DNA of 64,000 nt, taken from assembly GCA_009746045.1 (NCBI GenBank), contig RPFO01000165.1, forward strand, positions 2,519,521-2,583,520, in the 5' to 3' direction. The DNA is from Mesostigma viride (lineage: Eukaryota; Streptophyta; Mesostigmatophyceae; Mesostigmatales; Mesostigmataceae). The notes beneath the pieces are model-generated. The model saw only the letters and a program-made list of their open reading frames with translations. It made no database searches and was not told the DNA's origin. Shown one piece after another: positions 22,122-32,719 of this stretch (position 1 is the first letter of the stretch; each line of letters starts with the position of its first letter). A program made the position numbers and the translations under genes.

Positions 22122-24934
22122 GGTTTAAAACACAATATAAAAACTGTTTTTATGCGATTCAAACCTATCGATTTGTTACAAAAAAAGGTGTCCCTCCAAC
22201 CGATCGGTCAGACTCCCACCTGGGGCTATAAGCGGTCGGCCCAGGACTGAAAAAAAAAAAGATATGCGCAGCAGGAATACACTTACTAATCCCGCAATGC
22301 AAGGAAGTGCAGAAAACAACGAAATTTCCGTCACGGCACCACCATCGTGGGCCGTTAGGAACTGCACTACATTGCCGCTCCATAATGCATGGATACACGG
22401 AATAAAAGGAAAACGACGAGGAGTGAAGACTGCCGCCCCGACGGTTGTCAGTGCGTTGCTTTGGTTAGCTCTCGTTTGTTCTAATCACGCTCCTTGCTGG
22501 ACTTCAACGTGAGTGCGCAGGCACAACAGCAGCAAGGTGCAACACAACAACAGCAACGAAAACGAAAAGAAAACTAACCGACCATCGCCAGATGTAGCTA
22601 ATCTAATTTGACTATCGTCGACTTTACTACTGCAATATTCGTTAGTCAAATTGCGGCAATTCCGACCATCGCCGGAATGCCTGAACAATAATGCATGGAC
22701 CTAACTACTCAGGCACGAAATGCAAATAGAAAAAAAGACCTCCGATTCCAGTGTAACGTGCCAAGCCCATCGGCCAGGCACACTGGGAAAGATCGTTTCT
22801 ATCTACGGGACTATCGTCCCGGTTTGTTGCCTGCCTGAGTAGGAAGGGGGATCACTATACTATGGGCTACTTGCTGTCATCACAGCGTAGGCCCAGAGGC
22901 ATTATAATAATTCCCTTCTCAGTGTGTTCTTGCAATTGCAGTTGAACAAGACTATGCGTCGGACATGATTGTATTAAAAGGAATAGATGCGTAGATCAGA
23001 TTGACTGAGTTGGGTGAGTCGGCGGATTGCGAGACGACTGTCTTGTCCATCGTCCTTGCACGCCTTTATGCCAAGCAGTGCCACTAGCTAGGTCGGCACT
23101 TGGCACCAGCTGGCTGATCCACTCGTGTGGCCCAAATTCACCCGTCACTAAGTTACGGCCTGAAGTTCATTGTAGTGTGCCGAACTACGGGTCGAACATA
23201 GGGCTGATCTGGCCACTGTCCATGTCCTTGGCAACAATCATTGCCATTATGCCTCGGACATACATCTATCGATATATGTCACAATATCGCCAGTATTACC
23301 TCTAGATATCAGTCACCGACACACACGTAGCCAAGTATGCCCAAAGGTGCTGACTTCGAATCACTCTAGGCAACATTTGACGATAGTATAGCTACTCTTT
23401 TGCTCGTATCTTTTTACCTATTTATGCCAAACTTCCAAGTGCTCGCTAGGCTCGACCCTAGCCGGCACGCTACACCTAGGTCACAAGTCATGTGCTTATT
23501 CACAAATGGTTCATGAAAAAAATTTGGCTTCTTGCACGAGCTATTATGGGCAGCATATGCAGGCTCTGTGGAACAAAACTCAGGCGATTGGGCCACTGTA
23601 GCTATTTTTAATTAGCATCACAAGCACAACGCAGTACAACGCAGTGGGAAAAATGAGAGCCCTTCACAACATGACGCAACGACACGAGCCCCATAAACGG
23701 GGTCATAGTGAGCTTGGAGGGTCAAAACGTTGAAAATAGGTGCTGCAGAAGTCATACAGCATCAAACATGCATCAAACATCATGACTGGATGACATCATA
23801 TATGACTGAATCAGGCAGCCATAGCCAAACTGCATCATCCACTCTCACAATGTGTTGAGCACATGCCTCGTGGGAAGGGAGGTGCTGGGTTTTCATTCCA
23901 TAACGCGTGCAATACTGAAAGAAAGAGGCACGTGTAATGCAAGGCTTGGATAGGTTGAGTGATCCATGAGCTTGCAGGCAGGCAAAGATGACGCTGAAAT
24001 GCATGCTAGCAAATGGTGGCAAGATGCTAACAACACATGATTATACACCATGATTATGGGCACCTAGCTGATCTTCTTGCACAATCAACGCAGTATAAAC
24101 CATCAATATCCAATCCTCACGATATATGCACGGCTTCACGACGTATACAGCACCTAAATACTGCACAACTGCAACCTGCTATGGCTGACATGCAAGCAAC
24201 GTCGAGTAGGATGGCGGTCTTAGAGAGGCTGGGCAGAGGTCGGTAGAAATAAGTGGAAAACTGGCAGAAACTAGGTAGAAACACGATATACTTACGCCTG
24301 CAAGCAATATTGAGCCGGTGGCAGAGGCCATTTCCAGGAAAATACAGCATACCGTAGCAATAGCCTCGGTCACGCCTTACGCTATTTGCAGGCACCATCA
24401 TGCCCGGAGCTACCCAATAAAATTCTGCACAAATCTCGGTTTAGCCGAGACTCCGGGCGTTCGGAATGAATAAACATGTGTTAAAAAGTCGAAACACCAT
24501 GGAAATACCAAGCATGGTGCCGCAGCAGACCCGAGTCTTGCCGTAAAAATATGTATGCCGGTTTCAAGGGTTTCCGCATGAAAGTTGGGTCAGAAACTGG
24601 AAAAATCTAGGTTTCCTTTGCCCCAGTACCTCAACAAACTGGTAGAAACCTAATTATCAACCTTTGAACGCATCATCATGGTACGTCGTGCTCCCCAACA
24701 GTCACTGAAATTTGCGCGAAAACTGGCGAGATCTACCTGCCGCCATCGCCGTCGTCTTCACCTTTGTCCCGCAAAAATGCCTGATTTCAGTGGTACATAT
24801 TTGTTTGCAGCTGTCACCAAAAAAATCCAAAAAATACCAGGATTTTTTCTTGACTTCTACGTGATGTAAGGAGTCCGTCCACCAAGTTTCAGACCGAAAA
24901 TATCGTATCTACTGTGTCTGCCACGTGTCAGATT
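22122..24934. other. No gene seen
   Basis: Short open frames only, none with family motifs. An A-rich tract lies at 22250-22260. I see nothing else to annotate. Confidence 0.5.
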
Positions 24935-25013
24935 ACAATGCGATACATCGCGTTCTAACCCTACAACGCGATACATCGCGTTCTAACCCTACAACGCCAT
25001 ACATCGCGTTGTA
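24935..25013. repeat. 28-bp tandem repeat with internal palindrome, 3 copies
   Basis: Unit ACAACGCGATACATCGCGTT plus CTAACCCT. Each unit holds the inverted repeat AACGCGAT / ATCGCGTT separated by two bases. Confidence 0.9.
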
Positions 25014-25132
25014 AAAAAACACGGGTTAATCTCAAGATTTCTCAAGATTTTATATAAAATCTGTAAACAAATCTCAAAAATTGAAAAAAAATCTCAGGAA
25101 CCCGGGAGAAAAATCTCAAGCCCGTTCTCCTA

Positions 25133-25496
25133 GTGTGGAGCAACCCCGCCCTGCCCTGGACTGTCAAACGCGACCTCTTCAAGGTCGTCATCCTGACGAC
25201 CCTGACCTATGGAGCCGAGACGTGGACGCTGACCGGCAGGAGCTGGAGCAGCAACTCGACGGCGTGGTCACTAAGATGCTACGTAGTGCGCTCAATATTC
25301 CATGTAGCCTGCACATTAGCCATGAGGATTTGTATGCTGATTTACCATATGCTTCCCACATTATTAGGCACAGGCGCCAGGGCCTGGCCGGGCACCTCGC
25401 ATGCACAGATCAGGTCGACACGATGGATAGCTCAGCAGGCACCGAGCCCTCCCAACCTGGGCGTTTTGTTCTCACATGGCGTTCTCACATGGCGCT
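25133..25496 (+). pseudogene. LINE reverse transcriptase C-terminal relic, copy 1
   Basis: Region downstream of the RT palm of a non-LTR element: VKRDLFKVVILTTLTYGAETWTLT, with the LxYGxETW motif typical of LINE ORF2, then LDGVVTKMLRSALNIP after a frame change. It lines up with 32270-32600. Followed at once by the beginning of copy 2, so the two are tandem. Confidence 0.75.
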
Positions 25497-25776
25497 TACA
25501 GGTCCTTGCTCGGGCTCGCGTCCCCACTCCCCTGATTACCGTCATCCGCACGCTGTAATAATGAGGGGTCGACCACTTCGGTGCGCACTCAACACGACTT
25601 TAATTACCCGGCCATGTCCACTGCAGACTGGCGTCTGGCAGGGTTGCGTCCTGTCGCCATACCTGTTTATTATTGTAGTGGATTATGTTTTGCGCCAGCC
25701 GGGCACGTGCCCGCTTTGCTAGCATTGCAGCAGGCCGTGCCCCTGGCCTAGTGATCACGAACGAGCTTCGGGAAGG
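25497..25776 (+). pseudogene. LINE reverse transcriptase, copy 2, part before the copia insertion
   Basis: RT fingers and palm: VPTPLITVIRTL, then the motif GVWQGCVLSPYLFIIVVDYVLRQ region (GVRQGCxLSP in most LINEs), then FASIAAGRAPGLVITNELREG. Several frame breaks. Interrupted at 25776 by copia element 2 and continued at 31929. Confidence 0.8.
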
Positions 25777-26119
25777 AGTTAAAGCCCGACCGGCTCAGCT
25801 ATGGCGGTCGGTCACGTTGAGCTTGGGATAAGGTGAACACAGAGAACTACCGTCGGAGCTGGCCCACCACTGGTTTATGTCTTAGCCAGCAAACCCTATC
25901 CGGTTAGCCGTAACCGTGGGACAAGCTAGCCGTCCGTACTGACCCGGATAAGGCCCCGGACTGGGGCCTAGGTGGCGCCGGCCCTAGGCGCCGCCCTTAG
26001 ACCGGTCGCCCGCATCGGACCGCCGGATTATAGCCGGCGGCTAGCGGACGCTAGCGGAAGGCGTGCGGACGGACATGGGGAACTAGAGCCAGATCCTAGG
26101 GCTCTAGAGTTACTCAACT
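25777..26119 (-). repeat. 3' LTR of copia element 2
   Basis: 343 bp, matches 31579-31923. Ends with AGTT/AACT inverted termini. Bordered on the left by the GAAGG target duplication. Confidence 0.95.
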
Positions 26120-26496
26120 CCGACATACTCTTTTGTTCTTTGATTAATTATCAAAATAATTACATCAAATGCAGACCATACAAAACCCTCTAAGGTAGGG
26201 AACTCAAGGGGGCCTCAAGGCCGTCAAAATCACCACGGTATCGACCCGCGCCCTTGTGATCACACATGAATAGTGATGTAATAAGTAGCGAGAAAAAAAC
26301 AACTATGCCACCAGACAAAAGGTGACCCATTTATTAGGACCAGTGACCCGCCGACGGGCCCAAGGCACCGTCCAACGTGGCTAGGGTATGGTCAGGACAA
26401 GCAAAAAAACTACCACCATGATATTCGTGAATGCTAGCAACACAGGGTGAGTTATGGCTGTATTCATAAAGCGCCCGAGCCGTAACCCTGTGTGGC
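26120..26496. other. 3' untranslated region of copia element 2
   Basis: Between the RNase H stop and the 3' LTR. A purine-rich run (CAAAGAACAAAAGAG on the minus strand, about 26128-26145) next to the LTR could be the polypurine tract. No coding content seen. Confidence 0.55.
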
Positions 26497-27104
26497 TCAC
26501 GGGTGTTGCATCGTCATGCGCTTGCGCAACACTGCGTACTGCGGGGCAGCCTCCCGCGCCTCCTTGGTGAGTGCATCCGCGGGATTGAGTTCATCCGCGA
26601 TGTGCTGGAGACGCGTGACGCAGGAGGCCGCCTCAGCGAGTACGAGGTAATCAACGTCCTGTGACCGCGCATAGGGATTGTCAAGGAAGGCCAAACAACT
26701 TTGTGAGTCAGTGTGCACCGTGCTAGTCCAGTGAAGAGTGAACCCACACGAGCCAAATACCCAACCCAGCAAGTACCGCAGCCACATGCCATGTGAGATA
26801 GCTGAAACAATGCCCCGGCATTCAGCCGTGTTGGGGCTAGTGGCAATGCGGCTGTGCAAGCGCGAGTACCAATCTAACAACATGCCAGGCTGCCCTCATT
26901 GCTGATAAAGAACAGTGCCCCCATGCGGGCCCGCACTTGGCTGACTGTGCGCGTCTCTAGATTAGCATCCGTCACTATCTCGAGGTGCACCGGCTGTGAG
27001 CAATCGAGCCCACGAAGCACAATGCCGGGCGTCATGGCCAGCTGCCGCCGAACATGAATGGACCCTAGTCCTTCCAGCACATCATCGGGCAGGCGAGCGA
27101 GCAC
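26497..27104 (-). pseudogene. RNase H of copia element 2
   Basis: Reading down from 27104: LEIVTDANLETRTVSQVRAR (first Asp), then after a frame change near 26880 WYSRLHSRIATSPNTAECRG (Glu), VHTDSQSCLAF (Asp), YLVLAEAASCV and ELNPADALTKEA. Same layout as RNase H of copia 1. Confidence 0.85.
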
Positions 27105-28813
27105 GCCAAATCAGGTGCCACCGTGTCCGCCAACCACCCGAGCTTGCCCTTAACCGAGGGCCCATGGGTTGCCAACAGCGGGGACGGGAGGTCGGCCAGC
27201 AGGTCAACCACATAGTTGCGGCTATCCTGCATGTGCATGACCCATTCGCCAGAACGCGAATCCCGCTGCAACGTAGACTGCACGCCGCAAAACACCACGG
27301 GTTTACCCTCCTCATGATCCACCGCCCTGCCCAGGGGAAACTTAGCCGCCACTGCAGCAAGAAACTGGGTAGCAAAGGTGCGAGGTGCCACCAGCTTGAA
27401 GTCATCGCCATGCCACACGAAGAGGGCTGGCTCGCCAGGGACGCCGGTGGGGACCACAAAGAAGTTAGGATCCGCGCGATGGTACGTGGCCCCTAAGCTC
27501 TGCAAGACCTCCTCCGCGGAAATGCGGAAGATGATGGGAGAGCTCTGCAGCCCCTCCACCCCTGTCAACAGCTCGATATACTCGCTGCCAATGGTGCCAT
27601 CCTGCCAGACCACCGGGACCTTCACCACGTAGCGGGTGCCTTGCCATGTTTGCTGCGCGACCCCAGCGTCGCTGTGGAGGAATGCCCGCTGAAAGTCACC
27701 GCACCACATCCCGTAGTCCTTGCCCGCGTTCCGCTTGCCCAAGTAGATGACCGTCAGTAGCCGATGCGAAACATGGTTGAGCCCAGGGGTATAAAGATCC
27801 TTGGCGTCCAGCGGGGAGGACCCCTTCGTCTCCGTGACCACGGGCCTTACCCGGAACACCACCGAAGAGTTGGTCTCGTCCGGCTTGTAGGTGAGCACGA
27901 ACTTCAACCGCAACCGCGTGGCCCCGGCTGGCACACTCTCCAATCCTCGGTAGACCTCGCGCTCTCGCCACTGCTCCTTGGCTCGAATGAACGCGTCGCG
28001 CCACAAAGCAAACTTGAGAGGATCTTGACAGTCCAGGACAAGTTGCTCCCACGTCACAGGGCTATCCGCCGCCAGTGAGTGTGAGTGGAGGCCGAAGCTG
28101 CGCGGGTGCCAATCCTGAGGCTGAATGATGGACTGGACGAGCGGCGGTGTGGAAAACGCCGCCATCGGTAAGCGCCGCACGACGCCGGGCTGCCCGACCA
28201 CCACCCCCAATGGAGCGTGGTACTCGCGAAGCGGGATGCTGCCCACCCCCGCGACTGACAGCAAGTCAGCGGACACTGAGAACCCCGGGTATGATACGAA
28301 AGGTTCGCCCAGCAAGGCCACATCCTCGTAGCCATCCACGACGTGAAACGGCGTGTCAATGCCCAACACCGGCAGCACCACCATCCCGGTAACTTGATAT
28401 GCCGAAGTGCCTGCAAAGTCGGTCACCGATTTGTACGGCGACTCTAGCACTGGATACAGGGTGGCTGCCCGACGAGAGATAATAGACACGGATGCTTGCG
28501 TGTCCACAGCCACCAGCTGCCACGGTCTACACGTAGGAAACAAGGCTGACTTAACCGGCCTGACCCCCTGTGAGAGAGTTTTGACCTGAGCCACCCCTGA
28601 TGCAGCTTTCGCTTTAAGCGCCTGAGCACGCCACAAGGCCGTGACCGTTGAAGCCAGGTCCCTAGGTGGGCGAGGCGCATGGGCAGGACCCTGACCCTCC
28701 GGCGAGGCCACGCTAGGCGGGCCTCCCACATTATCCGTGGCTAGCACAGGAGGTGAGTCACTACGTGCACTAGGTCCCGTCAAACCCACCCCATCCTCAT
28801 CCCACCCATCCAC
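27065..28813 (-). CDS. Protease-like domain plus reverse transcriptase of copia element 2
   Basis: One open frame of 582 codons. N-terminal third: retropepsin-like domain, about 28520-28290: VAVDTQASVSII with the Asp codon at 28502-28504, VTDFAGTSAYQVTGMVVLPVLG, and VALLGEPFV near 28310. DTG reads DTQ. Then RT: LRLKFVLTYKPD, first catalytic Asp in WCGDFQRAFLHSD, GVEGLQSSPIIFRIS, and WHGDDFKLVA with the Asp pair at 27401-27412, then KPVVFCGVQ and SVKGKLGWLADTVAPD. In standard copia elements protease precedes integrase; here it follows it. The frame starts in a -1/+1 overlap with the integrase frame (28780-28813). Confidence 0.85.
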   Translation of the reverse strand: MDGWDEDGVGLTGPSARSDSPPVLATDNVGGPPSVASPEGQGPAHAPRPPRDLASTVTALWRAQALKAKAASGVAQVKTLSQGVRPVKSALFPTCRPWQLVAVDTQASVSIISRRAATLYPVLESPYKSVTDFAGTSAYQVTGMVVLPVLGIDTPFHVVDGYEDVALLGEPFVSYPGFSVSADLLSVAGVGSIPLREYHAPLGVVVGQPGVVRRLPMAAFSTPPLVQSIIQPQDWHPRSFGLHSHSLAADSPVTWEQLVLDCQDPLKFALWRDAFIRAKEQWREREVYRGLESVPAGATRLRLKFVLTYKPDETNSSVVFRVRPVVTETKGSSPLDAKDLYTPGLNHVSHRLLTVIYLGKRNAGKDYGMWCGDFQRAFLHSDAGVAQQTWQGTRYVVKVPVVWQDGTIGSEYIELLTGVEGLQSSPIIFRISAEEVLQSLGATYHRADPNFFVVPTGVPGEPALFVWHGDDFKLVAPRTFATQFLAAVAAKFPLGRAVDHEEGKPVVFCGVQSTLQRDSRSGEWVMHMQDSRNYVVDLLADLPSPLLATHGPSVKGKLGWLADTVAPDLACSLACPMMCWKD

Positions 28814-30970
28814 GGGGTCATATTGGGGCCCAGGGGAGGGGGGGGTGTAGCTGTGTCTGCCCCTGGGAGCGACCCGTGGGGTACCACCTCAGATGCTACG
28901 ACAGGCGCATTATCCTTCACTACCCACCCCAGTGCCCTGTTGGCTGCCAGCTCACTCTCCATGCTATCCCCTTGCTTATAGCCTGCCACCGATGCCCATG
29001 GTACCCTATACACCCGATCATTCCACTCTATGTCTATGACCCGCAGCGGCCAGTCTAACTTTGTGATGGCCCCAGGCCCCTGCATGGTGCCCCGTTTGCC
29101 GCTGGGCGAGCTCTCCTTGTGGAACATGACCAACTGCCCGACCTCAAAAGCGCTAGACAAATCAGGCAGCGTGGCATCCTTGAGCCGCAGCTTGGCGGCG
29201 GTATCCTGTAGATGCTGTTGGTATGCCTCTACTACCTCGGGTGAGTAGGTGCCCGCTGACAGCCCCCGAGGCGTGACTAGCCCAAAGCCCTTGACATCAA
29301 GCACGTGCCTATGGTTGCACACATGCATGAGCTCCTTGCACCACGCCGTCTTGACCGCGTAGGATTTGCCATGTGGGTTATCCTGTCGCTTGGCTGCCAC
29401 AGTCTTGACATAGCTTACAGTGCGATCTATCATGCCCATATTGCCGTGATCCTCACGCCCCACGATGACCACGGCCTCCATCCCCGGCAAACCTTGCACA
29501 CAGCGGAACTGCTGGTCTAGCATGAGCTCCACTACGGGATGAAAGAAAGCCAGGCTGATCTTGATAGCCCTGTGCAGGTCAGCCTCAAACATGTGGCAGC
29601 GGCTCAATGTAGGTGGCCTTGCTGAACCTATCCTTGACTATGAAATAGGTGTCCCCCCCTTCCATGTGCATGACATCCCCCACAAGGTACCCTCGCTCCA
29701 AGGGTGGAGTCTTGGCATGCCGCCTACGCGACTTCTTCCTGATCTTGATGCAGGCAGGACACTGAGCACGCACATTCTTCAGCTCGTTGTATAAAGGTGC
29801 CCCCAACATGTGTGCCCCCTCTACCTCGGCTTGGGCCTCATGCCCGTATGCACGGTGCATCTGGTATGCTAACAGTTTCAGGGTGACAGCCTGAGGTGCA
29901 GTGGCATTGTCAGGATTCTCAACAGGTGGGGTGACTACTGGGGTAGTGACATTGGCTAACTGGGCAGCTTCAGAGGCTGCACGAAAGGCCGCCCGTGTGA
30001 GCACCTTGCCAATGTGAAGATCCACACTAGGGTGGTGTGTACCGAGAACATCTGCCCGCCCAGCATTCTCTTGCACTGTCACAACATTCCTCATAGGCCC
30101 AACCGCCCCAGTATCTAGCTGGGGTGCTGCAGTAGTGCTTGGTCGCTCGGCGTTGTACACACCCGACCTAGAAGACACCACATTGCTTAGGTCACGCATT
30201 GTAGACCCGTGCTCAGGAAGCACGTGATCCTGGCGCGACAGAGCCAGAGCAGCATCAACGGATTGCGTGAGCACATCACGGAATGAGACAGAGGATGCAG
30301 TCACGTTGCTTTTAGGAACGACGTCAGGCTCTACGACGGCCCGGTTCAGCGTGACGCATTGAGCAAAAGAAGGGGTATCGAGCGTGCTCTCACCTGACTT
30401 TCGTGCTGCCCGTCGCTCTGCCCACTCCTCGCGTGTGCCGTGGACGACGATGCGCTTGGCCTTGCACGCCTCCACGCTGTGACCACGCAGAACGTCGTGG
30501 CACTTGCGGCAAAGGTTGTCCTCGAGCTCCAGGTCCGGGCGAACTCGGCAGTCATCCCGGACATGGCGACGTCCGAAGCAGCGCTCACAGCGTTGCTTGC
30601 GGTCAGTAGACGCCCCCTGCTGCCGCTTGGCCGGGGGATGATCACCCTGCTTGGCGTCGCCACCATGCCCGCGCTTGCGCCCTCGCTGGCCCCCGTTGTT
30701 GCCGTGGCCGACGACCTTTTTCAGGATGGCCGTAAGCTCCGACCGCGTAATTGGAGCCTCTGCGCCTGAAGAAGAAGACGCGCCGGCATCCACCTTGCGC
30801 AGGGATGGCAGAGCAGCCGAGGCAGCCGGCTTGGACTGCGCACTCTTGAAGCATGAATCAAATACAGCATGCCCTCGTCGAAACTGACGGCACTCTTCTT
30901 TTTGAGTTCCGTCGCTATGGTCAGATGCACATCCGACGACAGGTCGCATTTCTTGAGAAATCGATTGCAC
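28780..30970 (-). pseudogene. Gag C-terminus and integrase of copia element 2 (frameshift near 29595)
   Basis: Upper frame (30970-29585): a basic region with zinc knuckle CERCFGRRHVRDDC (near 30590), a second Cys pair CRKC, a long linker, the integrase HHCC finger (HRAYGHEAQAEVEG ... CPACI, about 29870-29755) and the start of the core (GDVMHMEGGDTYFIVKDRFSKA). Lower frame (from 29599): HMFEADLHRAIKISLAFF, LMLDQQFRCVQG, GREDHGNMGMIDRTVSYVKT, then the C-terminal module (VGQLVMFHKES ... GKRGTMQGPGAITKL ... VYRVPWASVAG). The last Asp and Glu are only about 20 residues apart in my reading, short of the usual 35. Confidence 0.75.
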
Positions 30971-31559
30971 AGGAAAATGGGCTTGAGAGTATCTAGCAGC
31001 TTGTGCTTGTGCACGAAGACCTGGAAATCACGTGCAGCCCCGGGCAAATTTGCCTTATTAACTGCATAGCCCTCGAAGTCGTTGAAGGCTTGCTCGTCGG
31101 CCTCTTCCTTAGACCGCGACAAGTGGGCATCTAGACCGTTGTAAAAAACTTCCCAGGTTTGTTTGTTGTCGTCCGCAATGCGAACTAGATTGGCAATGTT
31201 TGGGTGCTTTGTTGTACTGCAGAATACTGCACGGAACTTGCCAATCAGCTCCGAATCTTTGTCTGCGCGTCCATCGCGCAGACGCTTGAGAGCAGCTAGA
31301 AAATCTGCTGCGTCGTCCGCCGTATAGTCGGCCGGTAGATCTGCGGGCACCTCCGTTTGCTTGAGAGGGCCGCGATTTAGTGCATCGTCAGCAGCCAGCA
31401 TGAGATGCTTGAACTGCTTGGCCAGTTCGGTTGCGCCACGAGGGTTTGCATCAACCTCGTGGCCTCGTCCGCACTAAAGCGTGGCAGGACGGACCCTGCG
31501 GCCTCGCCACTTGGCGTATCTGTGTGTTCGCCCGTGCGGCTCCGTGTACCGGAAGCCAT
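30721..31559 (-). pseudogene. Gag N-terminal half of copia element 2
   Basis: Starts at the ATG at 31559, just 20 bases inside the 5' LTR edge. One frameshift near 31400 joins SADEATRLMQTLVAQP to the capsid-like part (DDAADFLAALKRLRDG ... TKHPNIANLVRIADDNKQTWEVFYNGLDAHL ... KKKSAVSFDEGMLYLIHA); a second near 30860 leads into the zinc-knuckle frame. Function: particle formation. Gag identity rests on position and on the following CCHC knuckle. Confidence 0.7.
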
Positions 31560-31578
31560 CGGGATTTTTATGAATACA

Positions 31579-31923
31579 AGTTAAAGCCCGACCGGCTCAG
31601 CTATGGCGGTCGGTCACGTTGAGCTTGGGATAAGGTGAACACAGAGAACTACCGTCGGAGCTGGCCCACCACTGGTTTATGTCTTAGCCAGCAAACCCTA
31701 TCCGGTTAGCCGTAACCGTGGGACAAGCTAGCCGTCCGTACTGACCCGGATAAGGCCCCGGACTGGGGCCTAGGTGGCGCCGGCCCTAGGCGCCGCCCTT
31801 AGACCGGTCGCCCGCATCGGACCGCCGGATTATAGCCGGCGGCTGAGCGGACGCTAGCGGATGGCGTGCGGACGGACATGGGGAACTCAGAGCCAGATCC
31901 TAGGGCTCTAGAGTTACTCAACT
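31579..31923 (-). repeat. 5' LTR of copia element 2
   Basis: 345 bp, matches 25777-26119. Right border is the target duplication GAAGG at 31924-31928. The bases just inside (CTTGTATTCATAAAAATC on the minus strand) should be the primer-binding site, but I do not recognise the tRNA. Confidence 0.95.
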
Positions 31924-32719
31924 GAAGGGGGGCCGACTAACAAGCAGAATTTACTAGCTGACCTTATTAATGCCGACGACATCACGCTCCTCGAGAAGCC
32001 GGAGTCTGCCCAACTTTGGCTGGACTGCCTGGCGCTCGAGGCTCGGGCGGTTGGTCTAGAAATGAGCCCCAAAACGGAGGCCCTGGCTCTTGGCATGGCC
32101 GGGCCCCCGCCCGCACTCCGCCTCTTAGACGACACCGAGGTCAACTACCCTACATCAGGCCGCTTCAAGCTGCTCGGCAGTTGGCTTCCCGACTGCGAGG
32201 ACGAACTAACGACACAGACCGGCATGCATGGCGTGGGCGCAACTCCATGACCACCGCCGCTGGTGGAGCAGCCCCGCCTTACCCCGGATCGTCAAGCGTG
32301 AGCTCTTCAAGGTCGTCATTCTGATGATTCTGACCTACGGCGCGGAGACCTGGACACTGACGCAGGAGCTGGAGCAACGACTCGACGGCAACGTCACCAA
32401 GATGCTGCGCAAGGCCCTTAACATCCCCTTTGGTTTGCACATTAGTGTAATGAGGATTTGTACGCTGATTTGCCGTATGTTTCCCACATTCTTAGGCACA
32501 GCCGGGCACCTGGGCCTAGCCGGGCACCTGGCCCGCACAGATCAGGTAGACACATCAGATAGACTAGCTGGCACCAATCCCGCCCAGCGTGGGCGTTATG
32601 TCCTCACCTGGCGTGCCCCAGGCCACGCGCGGCAGGGCCGCCACCCGTGGACTTTTCGTGATAGACTCGGCATGGACATGTGCTACACTATTGTCTATTT
32701 ACCCAGAGGCCTCAATTGA
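31924..32719 (+). pseudogene. LINE reverse transcriptase, copy 2, part after the copia insertion
   Basis: Continues the frame of 25776 once the copia element is removed: GGPTNKQNLLADLI, NADDITLLE (the LINE YADD box, here NADD), LEARAVGLEMSPKTEAL, FKLLGSWLPD. After a frameshift near 32240: WAQLHDHRRWWSSPALPRI, VKRELFKVVILMILTYGAETW, LDGNVTKMLRKALNIPF, then TDQVDTSDRLAGTNPAQRG. No poly(A) tail seen. Confidence 0.85.

Larger units (their letters stand above)
25777..31923 (-). mobile_element. Copia-type retrotransposon 2, complete with LTRs
   Basis: Two LTRs of 343 and 345 bp differ by one substitution and two single-base indels, so the insertion is young. Termini are AGTT...AACT. Target duplication GAAGG at 772-776 after 25000 and at 31924-31928. 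Inserted into LINE copy 2. Between the LTRs on the minus strand: gag, integrase, protease-like domain, RT and RNase H in several overlapping frames. Confidence 0.95.

Noticed and set aside
30100-30140. Canonical protease motif LDTGA in copia element 2 before the integrase
   Set aside because: It sits in a low-complexity linker with no following flap or ILG motif; the retropepsin-like pattern is complete only after the integrase.
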